Of a DNA stretch of 64,000 nt, positions 9,108-19,816 are shown piece by piece. This DNA is from Garcia nutans (Eukaryota > Streptophyta > Magnoliopsida > Malpighiales > Euphorbiaceae): NCBI GenBank assembly GCA_947685225.1, contig CANTUV010000072.1, forward strand, positions 3,658,001 through 3,722,000, read 5' to 3'. The position numbers were made by a program, and so were the translations under genes. The notes below the pieces were generated by a model. The model ran no database searches. It was not told the DNA's origin and worked only from the letters and a program-made list of their open reading frames with translations. Position 1 is the first letter of the stretch, and every line of letters begins with the position of its first letter.

Positions 9108-10275
9108 CTACGGTGAAGGAGGGTGTGAAGATGATGCAGCCGAGGGATGGAGACTCAAAATCTTTGCAAGGTTGCTATTAATCTTTTCCAACTGCTGCAA
9201 AACCTCAGCATGGTTACGGTCCACCTTGCCATCCAGTCGATCCACTTTTCCCTCCAGGGCCTCAATCCTAATAAGCACCTCTTGATGTTCTGAGACCAGA
9301 GCATCCTCATCTAGATCAAGAGAATTCGAGTTGGACTCTTCTTGGACTCGTGCTCTCTTCTGCCTATCCCCCGGTGCTTCAGGCTCATCTGAAGGCATCA
9401 TATAAGTCCCTCTCCTATGCACCACCATGTGCATCTTCTCAAGTTTAGCTAAATCCAAAGAGTCATTACCCGAAATTCTAGTCATGCGACTGGTACTCGG
9501 GTCAAAATCCTCAACAAGGGCTACTGCTAATGTGGTAATCAACCCTCCAACACAAATTGCCCCCTTCCTTTTATTAGCCACAGTATCAAAAATATCGGCT
9601 AACTAATAGCCGGCACTAACATGCATTGCATTACAAGCACAATCCAGGAAAAATAGCTCACTCAATTCCAACACAGCTAGGCTCTCTTTCCGAGCAAAGA
9701 ATCCGCAAGACATAAACCGATGCAAATACCTCAAAGAGGAATTTCTTAATCTAGATGCTTTGGCCGATTTGGCCACATAGGTCCCCGAGCCTAATGCTCC
9801 CCAAGCAAATTGTTGTTTAAATTCTTTAGGTACCGACCTTTCCCCATGCTGATGGAAACCATATATAGCATTCAATTGTTCAATATTAAGCACAAATGAT
9901 TTACCCAGCAATTTAAAACTCATTCTAGTGCAGATTTTTTTTATCATCTCTTTCAACCTTAAGAGATGTCAGAAATTCCAAAGTCAGCTCCTCAAATTGC
10001 AAAGGTCGCAAGGAGACTAGATTCACCCACCCAAGGAATTGCACATATCGATAAAAATTAGTCCTAATTTGCAGAGCATCAAGAGATTCATCATTAACAT
10101 ACCTCATCGGGAAAAAACCCCGAGCCAAAAGATTTGCTCTCTTCAAAGATGAAATTGATGAAGAGGAAGAAGCTCCTTCGATTGTAGGCCTCTTCTTTTT
10201 ACGGTGTGTAACTATCTTTGTTCTTGGCATCTTGAGAAATCTGAAAAATTTAACACCAAAACTTGAGTAAATCAA
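9108..10275 (-). pseudogene. Athila-like third ORF (ORF1/env-like family), broken
   Basis: Three minus-strand frames read on from one another: 10275-9925, 9956-9603 and 9581-9108. The first starts MPRTKIVTHRKKKRP, a basic stretch, then has a serine run and FPMRYVNDESLDAL... LTLEFLTSL, which resembles the plant Athila ORF1 family found downstream of pol. The frame slips by one base in a run of eight A near 9940. TAG at 9603-9605 separates the second and third parts, which are in the same frame. The C-terminal part has a predicted coiled coil (IEALEGKVDRLDGKVDRNHAEV). The function of this ORF is unknown; it has been called env-like from its position. I see no clear signal peptide or transmembrane helix. 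About 390 codons before decay. Confidence 0.6.
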
Positions 10276-10489
10276 ACTTTTATGAGCAAAGAAGAAGTTT
10301 TAATTGATTATTTCTAATTTTGGTGAAGAAATTTGAGGTTTAATGGAGAATTTGAAGCTTGGAATCACAAAGAATGGAGGTTGTGAGAGAGAAAAAGCGA
10401 GAGAGCGAGAAGATGAACAAACAAGAAACTAGGGACTGAATGAGGAAAAAGGTGAAAGAATCATGTTTTTTAAAGTGAAAAAGTGAGAG

Positions 10490-10775
10490 ACACGGCCAAG
10501 TTAGGGTTAACACGGCCGTGTCTTGTATGTGTTGAGGGACACGGCCAGTGACTTGGCCGTGTCCCATGGGCGTGTCTGCTACTGGAAAAAGTGGTGCAAA
10601 ATAAAAAACAAAGAGCAATTGGTGAAGTCTTGGTCGTGTCCAAGTGACACGGCCAAGTCCTTTGGCCGTGTCACTCACTGTGACAAAATGCAAAAATAAC
10701 AAATTGGTGAGGCTTGGCCGTGTCCCATGTGACACGGCCAAGGGACACGGCCAAGTCCTTTGGCTGTGTCTCCTT
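10490..10775. repeat. Internal GACACGGCC dyad cluster of the Athila-like element
   Basis: Between ORF3 and pol lies the same repeated word as in the LTRs, including a perfect 12-bp hairpin at 10536-10565 and pairs such as GACACGGCCAAG with CTTTGGCCGTGTC (10648-10673). The open frames here (10340-10741, 10644-10931, 10675-10869) come from these repeats and are rejected as genes. Confidence 0.8.
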
Positions 10776-11050
10776 CTGCCACTTTCAACCTTTGTTTTTT
10801 TTTTAAATTTGAAATCTTTATTTTATATCTCCAAATATCAAAGAAATTGCAAACCTCTTCTCCGATCAACCCTGAAACACATTAGAAAGATAAAAACTGA
10901 TCAAAGCACCCATTCCATTTATTTAGACTAAACACAAAATCACAACTTGCTAAATTTAAAATTACAACTATGAAGAATAAAATGCAAACTGATGGGTTGC
11001 CTCCCATTTAGTGCTTCTTTAATGTCATATAGCTGGACATCATGCAAGGT
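10776..11050 (-). other. pol-ORF3 junction of the Athila-like element with conserved hairpin
   Basis: Just after the pol stop, on the minus strand, the sequence TGGGAGGCAACCCA (10993-11006) can fold with TGGG pairing to CCCA. I recall a GGGAGGCAACCCA word at this place in many plant Athila-type elements. Its role (leader, splicing or translation of ORF3) is unknown. No other feature in this stretch. Confidence 0.5.
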
Positions 11051-14000
11051 CTAGGGATCATGGATTAAAGTGCTGTCAATGACCCTCACTTCTTGAAATC
11101 CTTCATTGTATGGTTTAACTCTCTGTCCATTCACTTTAAAAGTCTTACTTGATTGAGAGTTAAGCAATTCAATGGCACCAGAAGGATACACCTGAGTTAT
11201 CTCAAAAGGAACACTCCATCGAGACTTGAGTTTACCTGGAAAAAGACGGAGTCGAGAGTTAAAAAGTAAAACTTTCATACCTGGACTCAATGTCTTTCGC
11301 ACTCTAATTCTATCATGAAGTGCTTTAGTGCGATCTTTGTAAATTCTCGAGCTCTCATAAGCCTCATTCCTCAGCTCATCTAACTCTGAAATTTGCAGCA
11401 ATCATTCTTTCTTTGCTTTGTCCAAGTCCAAATTCAGAGTCTTGATTGCCCAATATGCTCTGTGCTCCAACTCCACTAGTAAGTGATAAGCTTTTCCAAA
11501 AACTAATCGGTATGGACTCATACCAAGAGGAGTCTTGAAAGCAGTCTGATATGCCCATAGTGCATCATGCAATCTATTTGCGCAATCCTTCCTTGATGTG
11601 TTGACTGTTTTCTCCAGAATTCCTTTTAGCTGCTTGTTTGATGTTTCAACTTGCCCAGAAGTCTGTGGATGGTATGGGGTTGCCGCCTTGTGCTTCACAC
11701 CAGATTTGTGCATTAACTTTTCAAAAAGTCTGTTGCAAAAATGGCTTCCCCCATCACTGACTATTACCCTTGGCGTACCAAATCTGCTAAGAATATTTTC
11801 CTTCACAAATTTAACAACCACATTAGCATCATTAGTACGGGTGGGGATTGCCTCCACCCATTTGGAAACATAATCAACAGCAACTAAAATATATTCATAA
11901 CCAAAGGACTTGGGGAAAGGACCCATGAAGTCTATTCCCCATACATCAAACAGTTCAACAACAATATATGATTGAAGGGGCATTTCATTCCTCCTCCCAA
12001 TGTTACCTACTCTTTGGCAACGATCACAGTGCTTAAAATACTCTTGAGCATCTTTAAATAAGGTAGGCCAGTAAAAACCACTTTGTAGCACCTTTTCTAC
12101 AGTCTTTCTTCCTCCAAAATGACCACCACAGTGAAGGTCATGACAAAATTGAAGAACACTCAGTTGTTCTTCCTCAGATACACACCTGCGAACTATCTCA
12201 TCTTTGCATATCCGGAATAGATAAGGTTCATCCCAAAAATAAAACTTACTCAAGTGTAAAAACCTTTTCTTTTCCTGAAATGACATGTTAGATCGCAAGA
12301 TACCACAAGCGAGATAATTAGCAATATCTGCAAACCAAGGTGCATTAATTACCATAAACAGCTGCTCATCAGGAAATGCTTCTAAATTTTTATGAATGCT
12401 ATCAGATGCAAGATTCTCACTAAAGAAGGGTAATCTGGATAAATGATCAGCAACAACATTCTCACTACCCTTAGTATCCTTGATTTGGAAATCAAATTCT
12501 TGCAATAACAACACCCATCTAATTAAGCGCGGTTTAGCATGTTGTTTTGTTAAAAGATATTTTAGAGCTGCATGATCAGAATGCACAATAATTTTCAACC
12601 CAATTAAATATGCTCTAAACTTATCTAAAGCAAAAACAACAGCTAACATTTCCTTTTCAGTTGTGGTGTAATTCATTTGTGCACTATTCAGGGTCAAGTT
12701 AGCATAATATATTACTCTCAAGTATTTATCAACCCTTTGCCCAAGAACAGCTCCTACTGCATGATTAGAGGCATCACACATGATTTCAAAAGGTAAAGAC
12801 CAAACAGGAGCTACAATTACTGGTGCACTAGTCAATTTTTCTTTAAGGGAATTAAAAGCTTGTATGCATTGTGCTGTGAATTCAAATGGAACATCTTTCC
12901 CCAACAAATGGCACAATGGTTGGCTTATTTTGGAAAAATCCTTAATAAACCTCCTGTAAAATCCTGCATGCCCTAGAAAACTTCTTATTCCCTTAACAGA
13001 GGTAGGTGGGGGTAACTTAGCAATCAATTTAATCTTAGCCTTATCTACCTCAATCCCTTTACTTGACACCACATGACCTAAGACAATGCCCTGAGTAACC
13101 ATAAAATGACTCTTTTCCCAACTTAAAGTGAGGTTACATTCAATGCATCTCTCAAGCACACGAACAAGTTTATTGAGGCAATTATCAAAAGAATTACCAA
13201 AAACAGAAAAATCATCCATAAATACCTCAATAAAATCATCTATCATGTCAGAGAAGATAGACATCATGCATCTCTGAAAAGTTGCAGGTGCATTGCACAA
13301 GCCAAAGGGCATACGTCGAAATGCATAAGTCCCAAAAGGGCAAGTAAAGGTAGTCTTGGACTGATCCTCTGGAGATATTGGCACCCGATAGTAACCTGAA
13401 AGGCCATCCAGAAAACAATAATGTGAGTGTCCAGAAAGTTTATCTAACATCTGATCAATAAAAGGAAGAGGGAAATGATCTTTCTTTGTAGCATTGTTCA
13501 ACTTCCTATAATCGATGCACATTCTCCACCCAGTAGTAGTCCTAGTAGGAACCAATTCATTATTTTCATTTTTCACAACAGTGATTCCTGATTTTTTAGG
13601 AACTACATGTACTGGGCTCACCCACTCACTATTAGCTATTGGGTAAATTACTCCTTCATCCAGCAATTTGAGCACTTCTTTCTTAACCACTTCACTCATA
13701 TTCGGGTTAAGTCGCCTTTGGGCCTCCCTCACAGGTTTAGCTTCCTCTTCTAAAGTGATTCTATGCATGCACATTGAAGGGCTAATACCCTTGATGTCAC
13801 TCAATCCCCATCCTATTGCTCTCTTCAATCTTTTAAGCTCACTCACCAACCTCATCTCCTCCCCTTCACTAAGTTCACTAGATATTATCACAGGTAAAGT
13901 GTTGTGATCTCCTAAAAACACATATTTCAGATTCTTAGGTAACTCTTTCAGCTCTAACTCTAGTGAAGGGTTCTTTTCTTCTTTTTGAATGGAGGGAAGC

Positions 14001-15502
14001 TCACAAACTGGGTCCTCCTTAAGTTCCTCTATTTCGACACTTTCCAAGGTCTCAAGACAACTAGCTATTTCTGCATCAAAAATGTCCACATCACTATCTA
14101 AGGTCAATGCCAGCTCCAATTTATCAGAGGAACCTGTCTGCAAGAAAACATCTGAAACAACTGCATCAACACAATCAATGAAAGAACAATCCTCATATAA
14201 AGCAGTTGTAGGAATAGGAGAAGTGTTAAAAATAGAAAATTCAACAGTTTGTCCCAAAATAGTCATTGATAATTTACCATTTTTAACATCTATCAAAGTG
14301 TTGGTAGTCGCCATAAAAGGCCTACCCAGCAGAATGGTGTGTGCAGATGGTGAAGAGTTACTTACTTCCATGTCAAGAACTATGAAATCCATAGGTACTA
14401 TTAACCCACCAACCTTAACTAATACATCTTCTATAACCCCTTTTGGGAATCTAAGAGATCTATCAGCTAATTGCAACACCATTTTTGTTGGTTTAAGTTC
14501 CCCTAATTCTAATTCAAGGTACACAGAATAAGGCGTTAAATTCACACTGGCTCCTAAATCACACATGCCATCAGTACCTTTTCCATTCCCCATAGTAATT
14601 TGAATGATGAAACTACCAGGATCCTTTAGCTTGGGAGGTAGTTTATGCTGCAAAACAGCACTAGCTACCTCAGAAACTATCACCTTTTCATTCGGCTCAT
14701 ACCTCTTTTTCTTGGTATTCAGTTCTTTAAAGAATTTAGAATAAGCCGGCATGTTCTTAATTGCTTCAAGTAAGGGTAAGTTAATACTTACCTTAGATAG
14801 CATGTTGAAGATATCTGAAAATTGCTTATCTTTTTTATCATCCTTCAACCTGCTGGGGAATGGTATAGGTGGCCGGTATGGATTGCTTGCCTTGTGCAAA
14901 TCTGCTGTAGGGGACTTCTCCATTGATCTTTCTTCAGCACCTTTGTTCTCTAGTTCTCCTTCCTTTTTATTCTCTTGCTCACCTGCATTCACAGAATTAT
15001 TTTCAATATTATTGTTAATTACCTTGCCACTTCTAAGAACAGTCACTGATTGTGCCTGCTCAGGTTGACTTGGAAACTTCCCCTTTTGTTGAATTTGCAT
15101 CTGTTGTGCAAGTTGCCCCACTTGGGTCTCCACCTTCTTAAAAGATGCTTCTAGTGAATCCAGCCTCTTGTTGTTCATCTCTTGATTTTTAGCACTGACT
15201 TGGATAAAAAGCCTGTAAACTTTCCTCCAAACTCTCTCTCTTAGGCTGACCTTGATTTGAGGATTGGCCCTGCTGTTGGTTCTGTCTCTGGAGCAAATGG
15301 AAAGGCTGCTGAGCATTATTTGTTTTCCAGGAAAAATTTGGGTGACTCCGCCAACCAGGATTGTAAGTATTGGAGTAAGGATCATTCCGGGCCCTTGGTT
15401 GAAATCCCCCCATAGCATTAACTTGCTCAGTTTCATTCCCAAAAGACTCATATGCAGAGGGGCATATATTTGCTCCATGCCCGAATGTCCCACAGATTCC
15501 AC
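11051..15502 (-). pseudogene. pol: Athila-like pol: protease, reverse transcriptase, RNase H, integrase
   Basis: Long minus-strand frame (11402-15502, 1366 codons) continued in the same frame by 11051-11401 after a TGA. The first ~98 codons are gag read out of frame; real homology starts near FIQVSAKNQEM. Domains in order: aspartic protease with DLGAS (about D315); reverse transcriptase with SEWVSPVHVVPKKSG, RMPFGLCNAPATFQRC and FMDD at 761-764; RNase H from CDASNHAVG (D910) to VVADHLSRL; integrase zinc finger (H1121, C1159, C1162); and catalytic D1191, D1250, E1286 with the usual 35 residues between D and E. The tail after the stop holds the integrase C-terminus (KVLLFNSRLRLFPGKLKSRW). All catalytic residues are present. 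The TGA at 11402-11404 falls where CGA (Arg) would fit, so one transition explains it. Confidence 0.9.
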
Positions 15503-16349
15503 ACACTTCTTGAGTAGATGAAGAAATATTGTTCTTCATGTTTAGCATCTGAACCTGCCTTGTCAATTCAGCTATTTGACTGACCATCTCACTATTGGCT
15601 TCCAGTTGATTCACCCATTTACTTCTTCCCCTTACACTTTTCTGTTGAGAATTAGCTCCTAACATCTCAAAAATCTCATAAGTTTCATCAGCAGTCTTTT
15701 CTCCCATAGCTCCCCCAGCTGCATTATCAACAGTGTTCTGAAATTGCTGGGTTAGACCATCGTAAAAAAACTTATTAAGAAGTTGAAGTGGGTAGTGATG
15801 ATGTGGACACTGGATCAATAACATCTTAAATCTGTCCCAAGCCTCATGAAATGATTCTCCTTCAAATTGAGAGAATGTAGCAATCTTCCCTCTAAATTCA
15901 GCTGTCTTTTGATGTGAATAGAACTTGCCCATGAACTTGTTATAAACTTGCTCCCAAGTGGTCAAAGAGTTTTCGAGCAACATCATAAGCCAGCTCTTTG
16001 CCCTATCCTTCAAAGTATATGGAAAACACCGCATCCTCAACTGATCCTCTGTTAATCCTCCCAATGGAAAAGTGTTGAGGATGGAGTAGAAATCCTGAAT
16101 AAAGTTCAAAGCATCTTCATTTGGAACTCCATAGAATGATGGCAGCATGTTGTAGTGAATGTTCTTCAACTCATAATTTCTTGCTGTATCTGTCAGTCTT
16201 ATGCAAGAGGTGGAAGTTCCAATGACAGGACTAGCAAAGTCTCTCATCGTTCTTTGCCTTTCTTCAGCCATTTTAACAGATTGTGCAGATTTCGACTCAA
16301 AATCAGAAGTGTCCTCCTCTGTAGTATCAAATCCTGTGTACAGTTTCAA
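15189..16349 (-). pseudogene. gag: Athila-like gag
   Basis: A 386-codon Gag, the structural precursor of the virus-like particle. Residues about 75-225 are the retrotransposon-gag capsid core (FYGVPNEDALNFIQDF, RAKSWL, FHEAWDRFKMLLIQCPHH). A single CCHC zinc knuckle (CGICGTFGHGANIC) lies near residue 285, then a Gln-rich tail. The frame ends at TAA about 15191, overlapping pol in the other frame. The switch falls at a run of five T (minus strand) near 15212, where gag ends ...LQAFYPSQC and pol reads FIQVSAKN. Plant Athila elements usually have one gag-pol frame, so this is most simply a one-base deletion rather than programmed frameshifting. The start ATG at 16349 is about 200 bases after the primer site. 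Confidence 0.8.
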
Positions 16350-16547
16350 ACTCTTCCCTGCTCCTTTTCACTCTCTGAATTTCTGGAATGAATGGATATA
16401 GCTCTCCTTCAAGTGATCTCCTGCCTTGCATAAACAAAATTTCTAGAAAAAGAAATTATTAAAAGCAAAAGACAAATAAAATAAAATGAAAACAGTGAAA
16501 AATAATCTAGAATATTTTTGCCTAATAAACAATTACGCCAATTAGCC

Positions 16548-16565
16548 TCCCCGGCAACGGCGCCA
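16548..16565 (-). other. Primer binding site of the Athila-like element (tRNA-Asp type)
   Basis: The minus-strand sequence is TGGCGCCGTTGCCGGGGA, the classical Athila primer site. It lies 11 bases from the inner edge of the right LTR (16577). Confidence 0.85.
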
Positions 16566-16576
16566 AAACCTTGTTG

Positions 16577-18271
16577 TGCTCGAATTAACTCTGCCACAAA
16601 GCGTCACTCGCAAGTATACGAGGTAGCTGTAGCAAAGGTGATCACCCCAAGGTCGTCTCACAAGGAAGCTAAAGTGGCTAATTGATTATCAGATTATGAA
16701 TAACAAGTAATGAAGAAAATTTAAATTGTTGACTAATGAAGAAGATTGATTGAAGTTTAAAATGAAAAAAAAGTAAATTAAGCTGATGTTTTGATTCACT
16801 TGATAGAAATGTCTAGGGTTTGCACTTCTCTACTACTTATATGTATGAACGGTTATTCCTCTTAACTAATTTAATTTCAAAGATTAAATCTCAAACAACT
16901 CAATTAATCGAGTCAAGGAAATAAGCTCTCGCATTCAAACCTCTTTCAAGTAATCTTGTTATAATTGAATTAATCTTTTTAATAGGTTATATCTCTAATT
17001 CACCTAAGTCCCTAATTGAATTGTTCCAGCATTAGACTTCATCTCTCAATCCATCATCTAATACCTAAAACACATAATTGATGTCCAATCAATTATACAT
17101 TAACAATATTCCATTCAATCAAGGCTAAAGAAATTATTAGCTAAGAGAATAACCAATTCATACAATCATAGCAGATCCATACAAACCCTAGACTTGATCA
17201 AATTATTTCATAATGCTATCAAACATACTCATCTCATTAATATTCAAAGAAATCAATTCAGACATGATAATATCCATAAATACAATTTCAACGAAAATAA
17301 AGAGATAAAGTTCAAGAACAAAACCAAATTACAAACTCCTTGAAGCTTCTGAAGAATCTCTTGTTCAAATCTTGCAAGAAGGATGTATCAATGGCTAGAA
17401 CAATCTAATCTAAGCTAGTTTAATCCAAAGTGTAATCAAAAATCAAAGAAAACAAAGTTATCAAAACCTAAACTGTCTTTGACGGCTAACATGCTCTCAA
17501 AATCTCAACACCCTCAAACCCTAGCTTCTTTTTTTCTTTTATACGAATTCTCCGCTTTAAAAATCCGCTACGTCTTTGGTTCATGAGAGACACGGCCAAG
17601 TTGGATGAGACTTAGCCGTGTTGATGGTCTTTGGAGGGACACGGCCAGTGACTTGGCCGTGTCCCTTGCTTGTGTCTTCTATTGCCTGGTTTTGATCTTT
17701 CCTTTGGACTTGAGTGAGACAGGGCCAAGCTAGATGAGACACGGCCGTGTTGGAGCTTTTTGGAGGGACACGGCCAAGTCACCTACTGTGAGAGTTTCTT
17801 CTTCTTTGCTTGGGATTTAAGCGAGACACGGCCAAGCTTGAGCAACTTGGCCGTGTCTGGGCTTCTTTGGAGGGACACGGCCACTGACTTGGCCGTGTCC
17901 CTTGAGTGTGTCCCTCTCTGTGTCTTGAACTTCCTTTTTAACTTGGTATAGGACACGGCCAGTGACTTGGCCGTGTCCTCTGCCTGTGTCAGCTACTGTC
18001 CCTTTTTTCCTTCAATTTGCTTCCTTGGCTTTTTAACATAAAACAAAACTTCAAACAAACTTTAAACAAGAAGTAAATAAACAATAACTATCAAAATATA
18101 AATACTATACTAAAAACTAGATAAAAAACGACATAAACACTGAAATAAACTAAAACTACCAAAATTAATGAAAACACTAAACAAACTGATTAAAACTAAC
18201 AAAATACCTAAATAAAACAATAATTATTATAATAAACAAGACACAAATCTATAACAAAAACTAATAAAACA
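16577..18271 (-). repeat. 5' LTR of the Athila-like element (right copy)
   Basis: Direct repeat of 5815-7531, from TGCTCGAATTAACTC to AATAAAACA. It carries the GACACGGCC dyad cluster at 17587-17995, with perfect 12-bp hairpins at 17636-17665 and 17872-17901. About 25 bases present in the left copy are missing near 17775, within the dyad cluster, consistent with slippage or recombination between repeats. Confidence 0.85.
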
Positions 18272-18718
18272 TCTTCCATTTGGTTTATAAAGATAGTTTG
18301 ACTTGAATTGGTCCAACCCAACCAAAGATTCGATCAAAATCATAGAAAAAGGAGAAAGACCATCTAGCTCTTGAAAGTTCTGCACTTAACAGTCCTACAA
18401 GGAAGGACAAAATGATAAAATGCTCAAAGAAAGGGAAGAGTAAGAAAAATAAAAAGAAAGAAAAGGGAGAAGAGGTAAAGAAACGAATTTGGGTACCAAA
18501 CTTTTTTCAAGGACAAAGACTGTCCTAATCAAGATCTAGATTAATGCCAAGAAGATAGAAGGAATTTGGATTCCAGCAAGATTGCTCCCAGCTGCCTAAA
18601 GTTCAAACAAGAAATTTGTAGTGTGAGGGTTTTCCTATAGTTTCACAACGGCTCCAACTTACAAATGGCCTTCATTTAACCCATATCCCTTATAGACCCC
18701 ATTTCAAGCCTATCAAAG
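18272..18718 (+). other. Non-coding tail of copy 1, part 2
   Basis: Continues copy 1 after the Athila-like insertion. It aligns with 59905-60325 of copy 2, for example AGTTTGACTTGAATTNGTCCAACC and the GTAGTGTGA(G/A)GGTTT block. No gene. Its last five bases, CAAAG (18714-18718), are the left target duplication of the next insertion. Confidence 0.75.
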
Positions 18719-19654
18719 TGTAATATCCCCACATATGCCCTAGAAGTTTTGAATGTTGTTGTTGTTGTTGTTGTTGTTGGTTAATGGGTTAGAATGTATG
18801 TGTTAATTGGCAAGAGAAAAGAAATTGGAAAGTGAATGCTTGTGTATATGTGTTTTGGGGAAATTTAGGGTTTAGAGACAAATGTATATGTTGTATATAT
18901 GATGATATATATAACATATAAGTTGGTCAAATGAAGAGTCAAAGTGATGGTTAAGTGGAAGAAGATATTTTTGGTTGAGTGTGAAATTACATGAATGGGC
19001 ATACAAGAGACAAAGGTTTAGTTAAATGGTTAAAGGGTGTTTTGGTAATTTTCTTTTGGAAAACTTGTGGTGGAGATTAAAAGGAAAGTTTGACTTTGCT
19101 TCTTCATCTTTTCCTTTTCTCTTCATGTGTGGCCGGTTTCTTCATAGAAAAAGAGAAACAAAGAGACAAGAGAGGTGTTCTTGATTCTTGAAGCAAATTG
19201 AAGGAAAAATCAAAGGTTTTGGTTGAAGATTTGTGGAATTTCATCAAATTAGGTAAGTACTCTCTTGTTTTCCCTTGTTAATTTTTGAAGTGGTGTTTGA
19301 GATAAGTTGTGATTGGTTAATATCATGATTTAGAATGTTTGAGATGTGTTTATAAGTAGTGAAAGTGATGGTGAATAAATAAGGGTTAAATTGGTGGTGG
19401 TTTTGTTTGAAAATGGAAAATTAAGTGGAAGTTGTTTTTGAAAGAAGAAGATTGATGTTGGTTTTAGGATTTGATGTGGTAAGTGATTGAATATGTAATT
19501 GATATAGTGTTAATATGAATATTGTGATGAATAAGTATTAATAACATTGATTATGTCCATTTTGATGAGATTATGTTGTGTATAATGTGTTTGAATGCAA
19601 TTGAAAGAGTTTTGGCTATTTTAGGGTTTATGCATAAGAGATACGTAATTTGGA

Positions 19655-19816
19655 GCGGTCGCTATTATTCATGTGCGGTCGCTGTTATTCTTGTGCGGTC
19701 GCTGTTATTCTTGTGCGGTCGCGACTTAGGTCGGGCTTCTGGCCGCGAAACCTACTGTAATAAGGTTTCATTGTGTAATGGTATGGGGCGGTCGTACTAA
19801 GGTGAGGCGCGACCGC
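19655..19816. repeat. GCGGTCGC dyad cassette in the LARD LTR
   Basis: GCGGTCGC occurs four times at 20-base steps (19655, 19675, 19695, 19715). It is followed by the separated inverted pair GCGGTCG (19788-19794) and CGACCGC (19810-19816). It is the most GC-rich part of an AT-rich LTR. The second LTR has the same cassette at 26082-26243. Related LTRs carry a different dyad word at the corresponding place. Confidence 0.85.

Larger units (their letters stand above)
5815..18271 (-). mobile_element. Athila-like Ty3/Gypsy retrotransposon, about 12.5 kb, minus strand
   Basis: Two direct LTRs (5815-7531 and 16577-18271) flank gag, pol and a third ORF, all on the minus strand. The primer site (16548-16565) is TGGCGCCGTTGCCGGGGA on the minus strand, the tRNA-Asp-type site reported for Athila. 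The reverse transcriptase reads RMPFGLCNAPATFQRCMMSIF with an FMDD centre, and the third ORF resembles the Athila ORF1/env-like family. The target duplication is degraded (GGCT/TTCC surroundings). The insertion site is clear because copy 2 holds the uninterrupted word AAAAGGCTTCCATTTGG at about 59893-59909. Several stops and frameshifts make it non-autonomous now. Confidence 0.85.

Noticed and set aside
10340..10931. Overlapping open frames on both strands between ORF3 and pol
   Set aside because: They are produced by the dyad repeat cluster, show no domain, and overlap on both strands as expected of inverted repeats.
13989..14531. 180-codon plus-strand frame opposite Athila pol, and other plus-strand frames at 11598-16401
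   Set aside because: They are antisense shadows of gag and pol, whose domains are unambiguous on the minus strand.
15189..15212. Programmed frameshift between Athila gag and pol
   Set aside because: The switch is at a plain five-T run without a convincing slippery site plus pseudoknot, and the clade normally has one gag-pol frame, so a one-base deletion is simpler.
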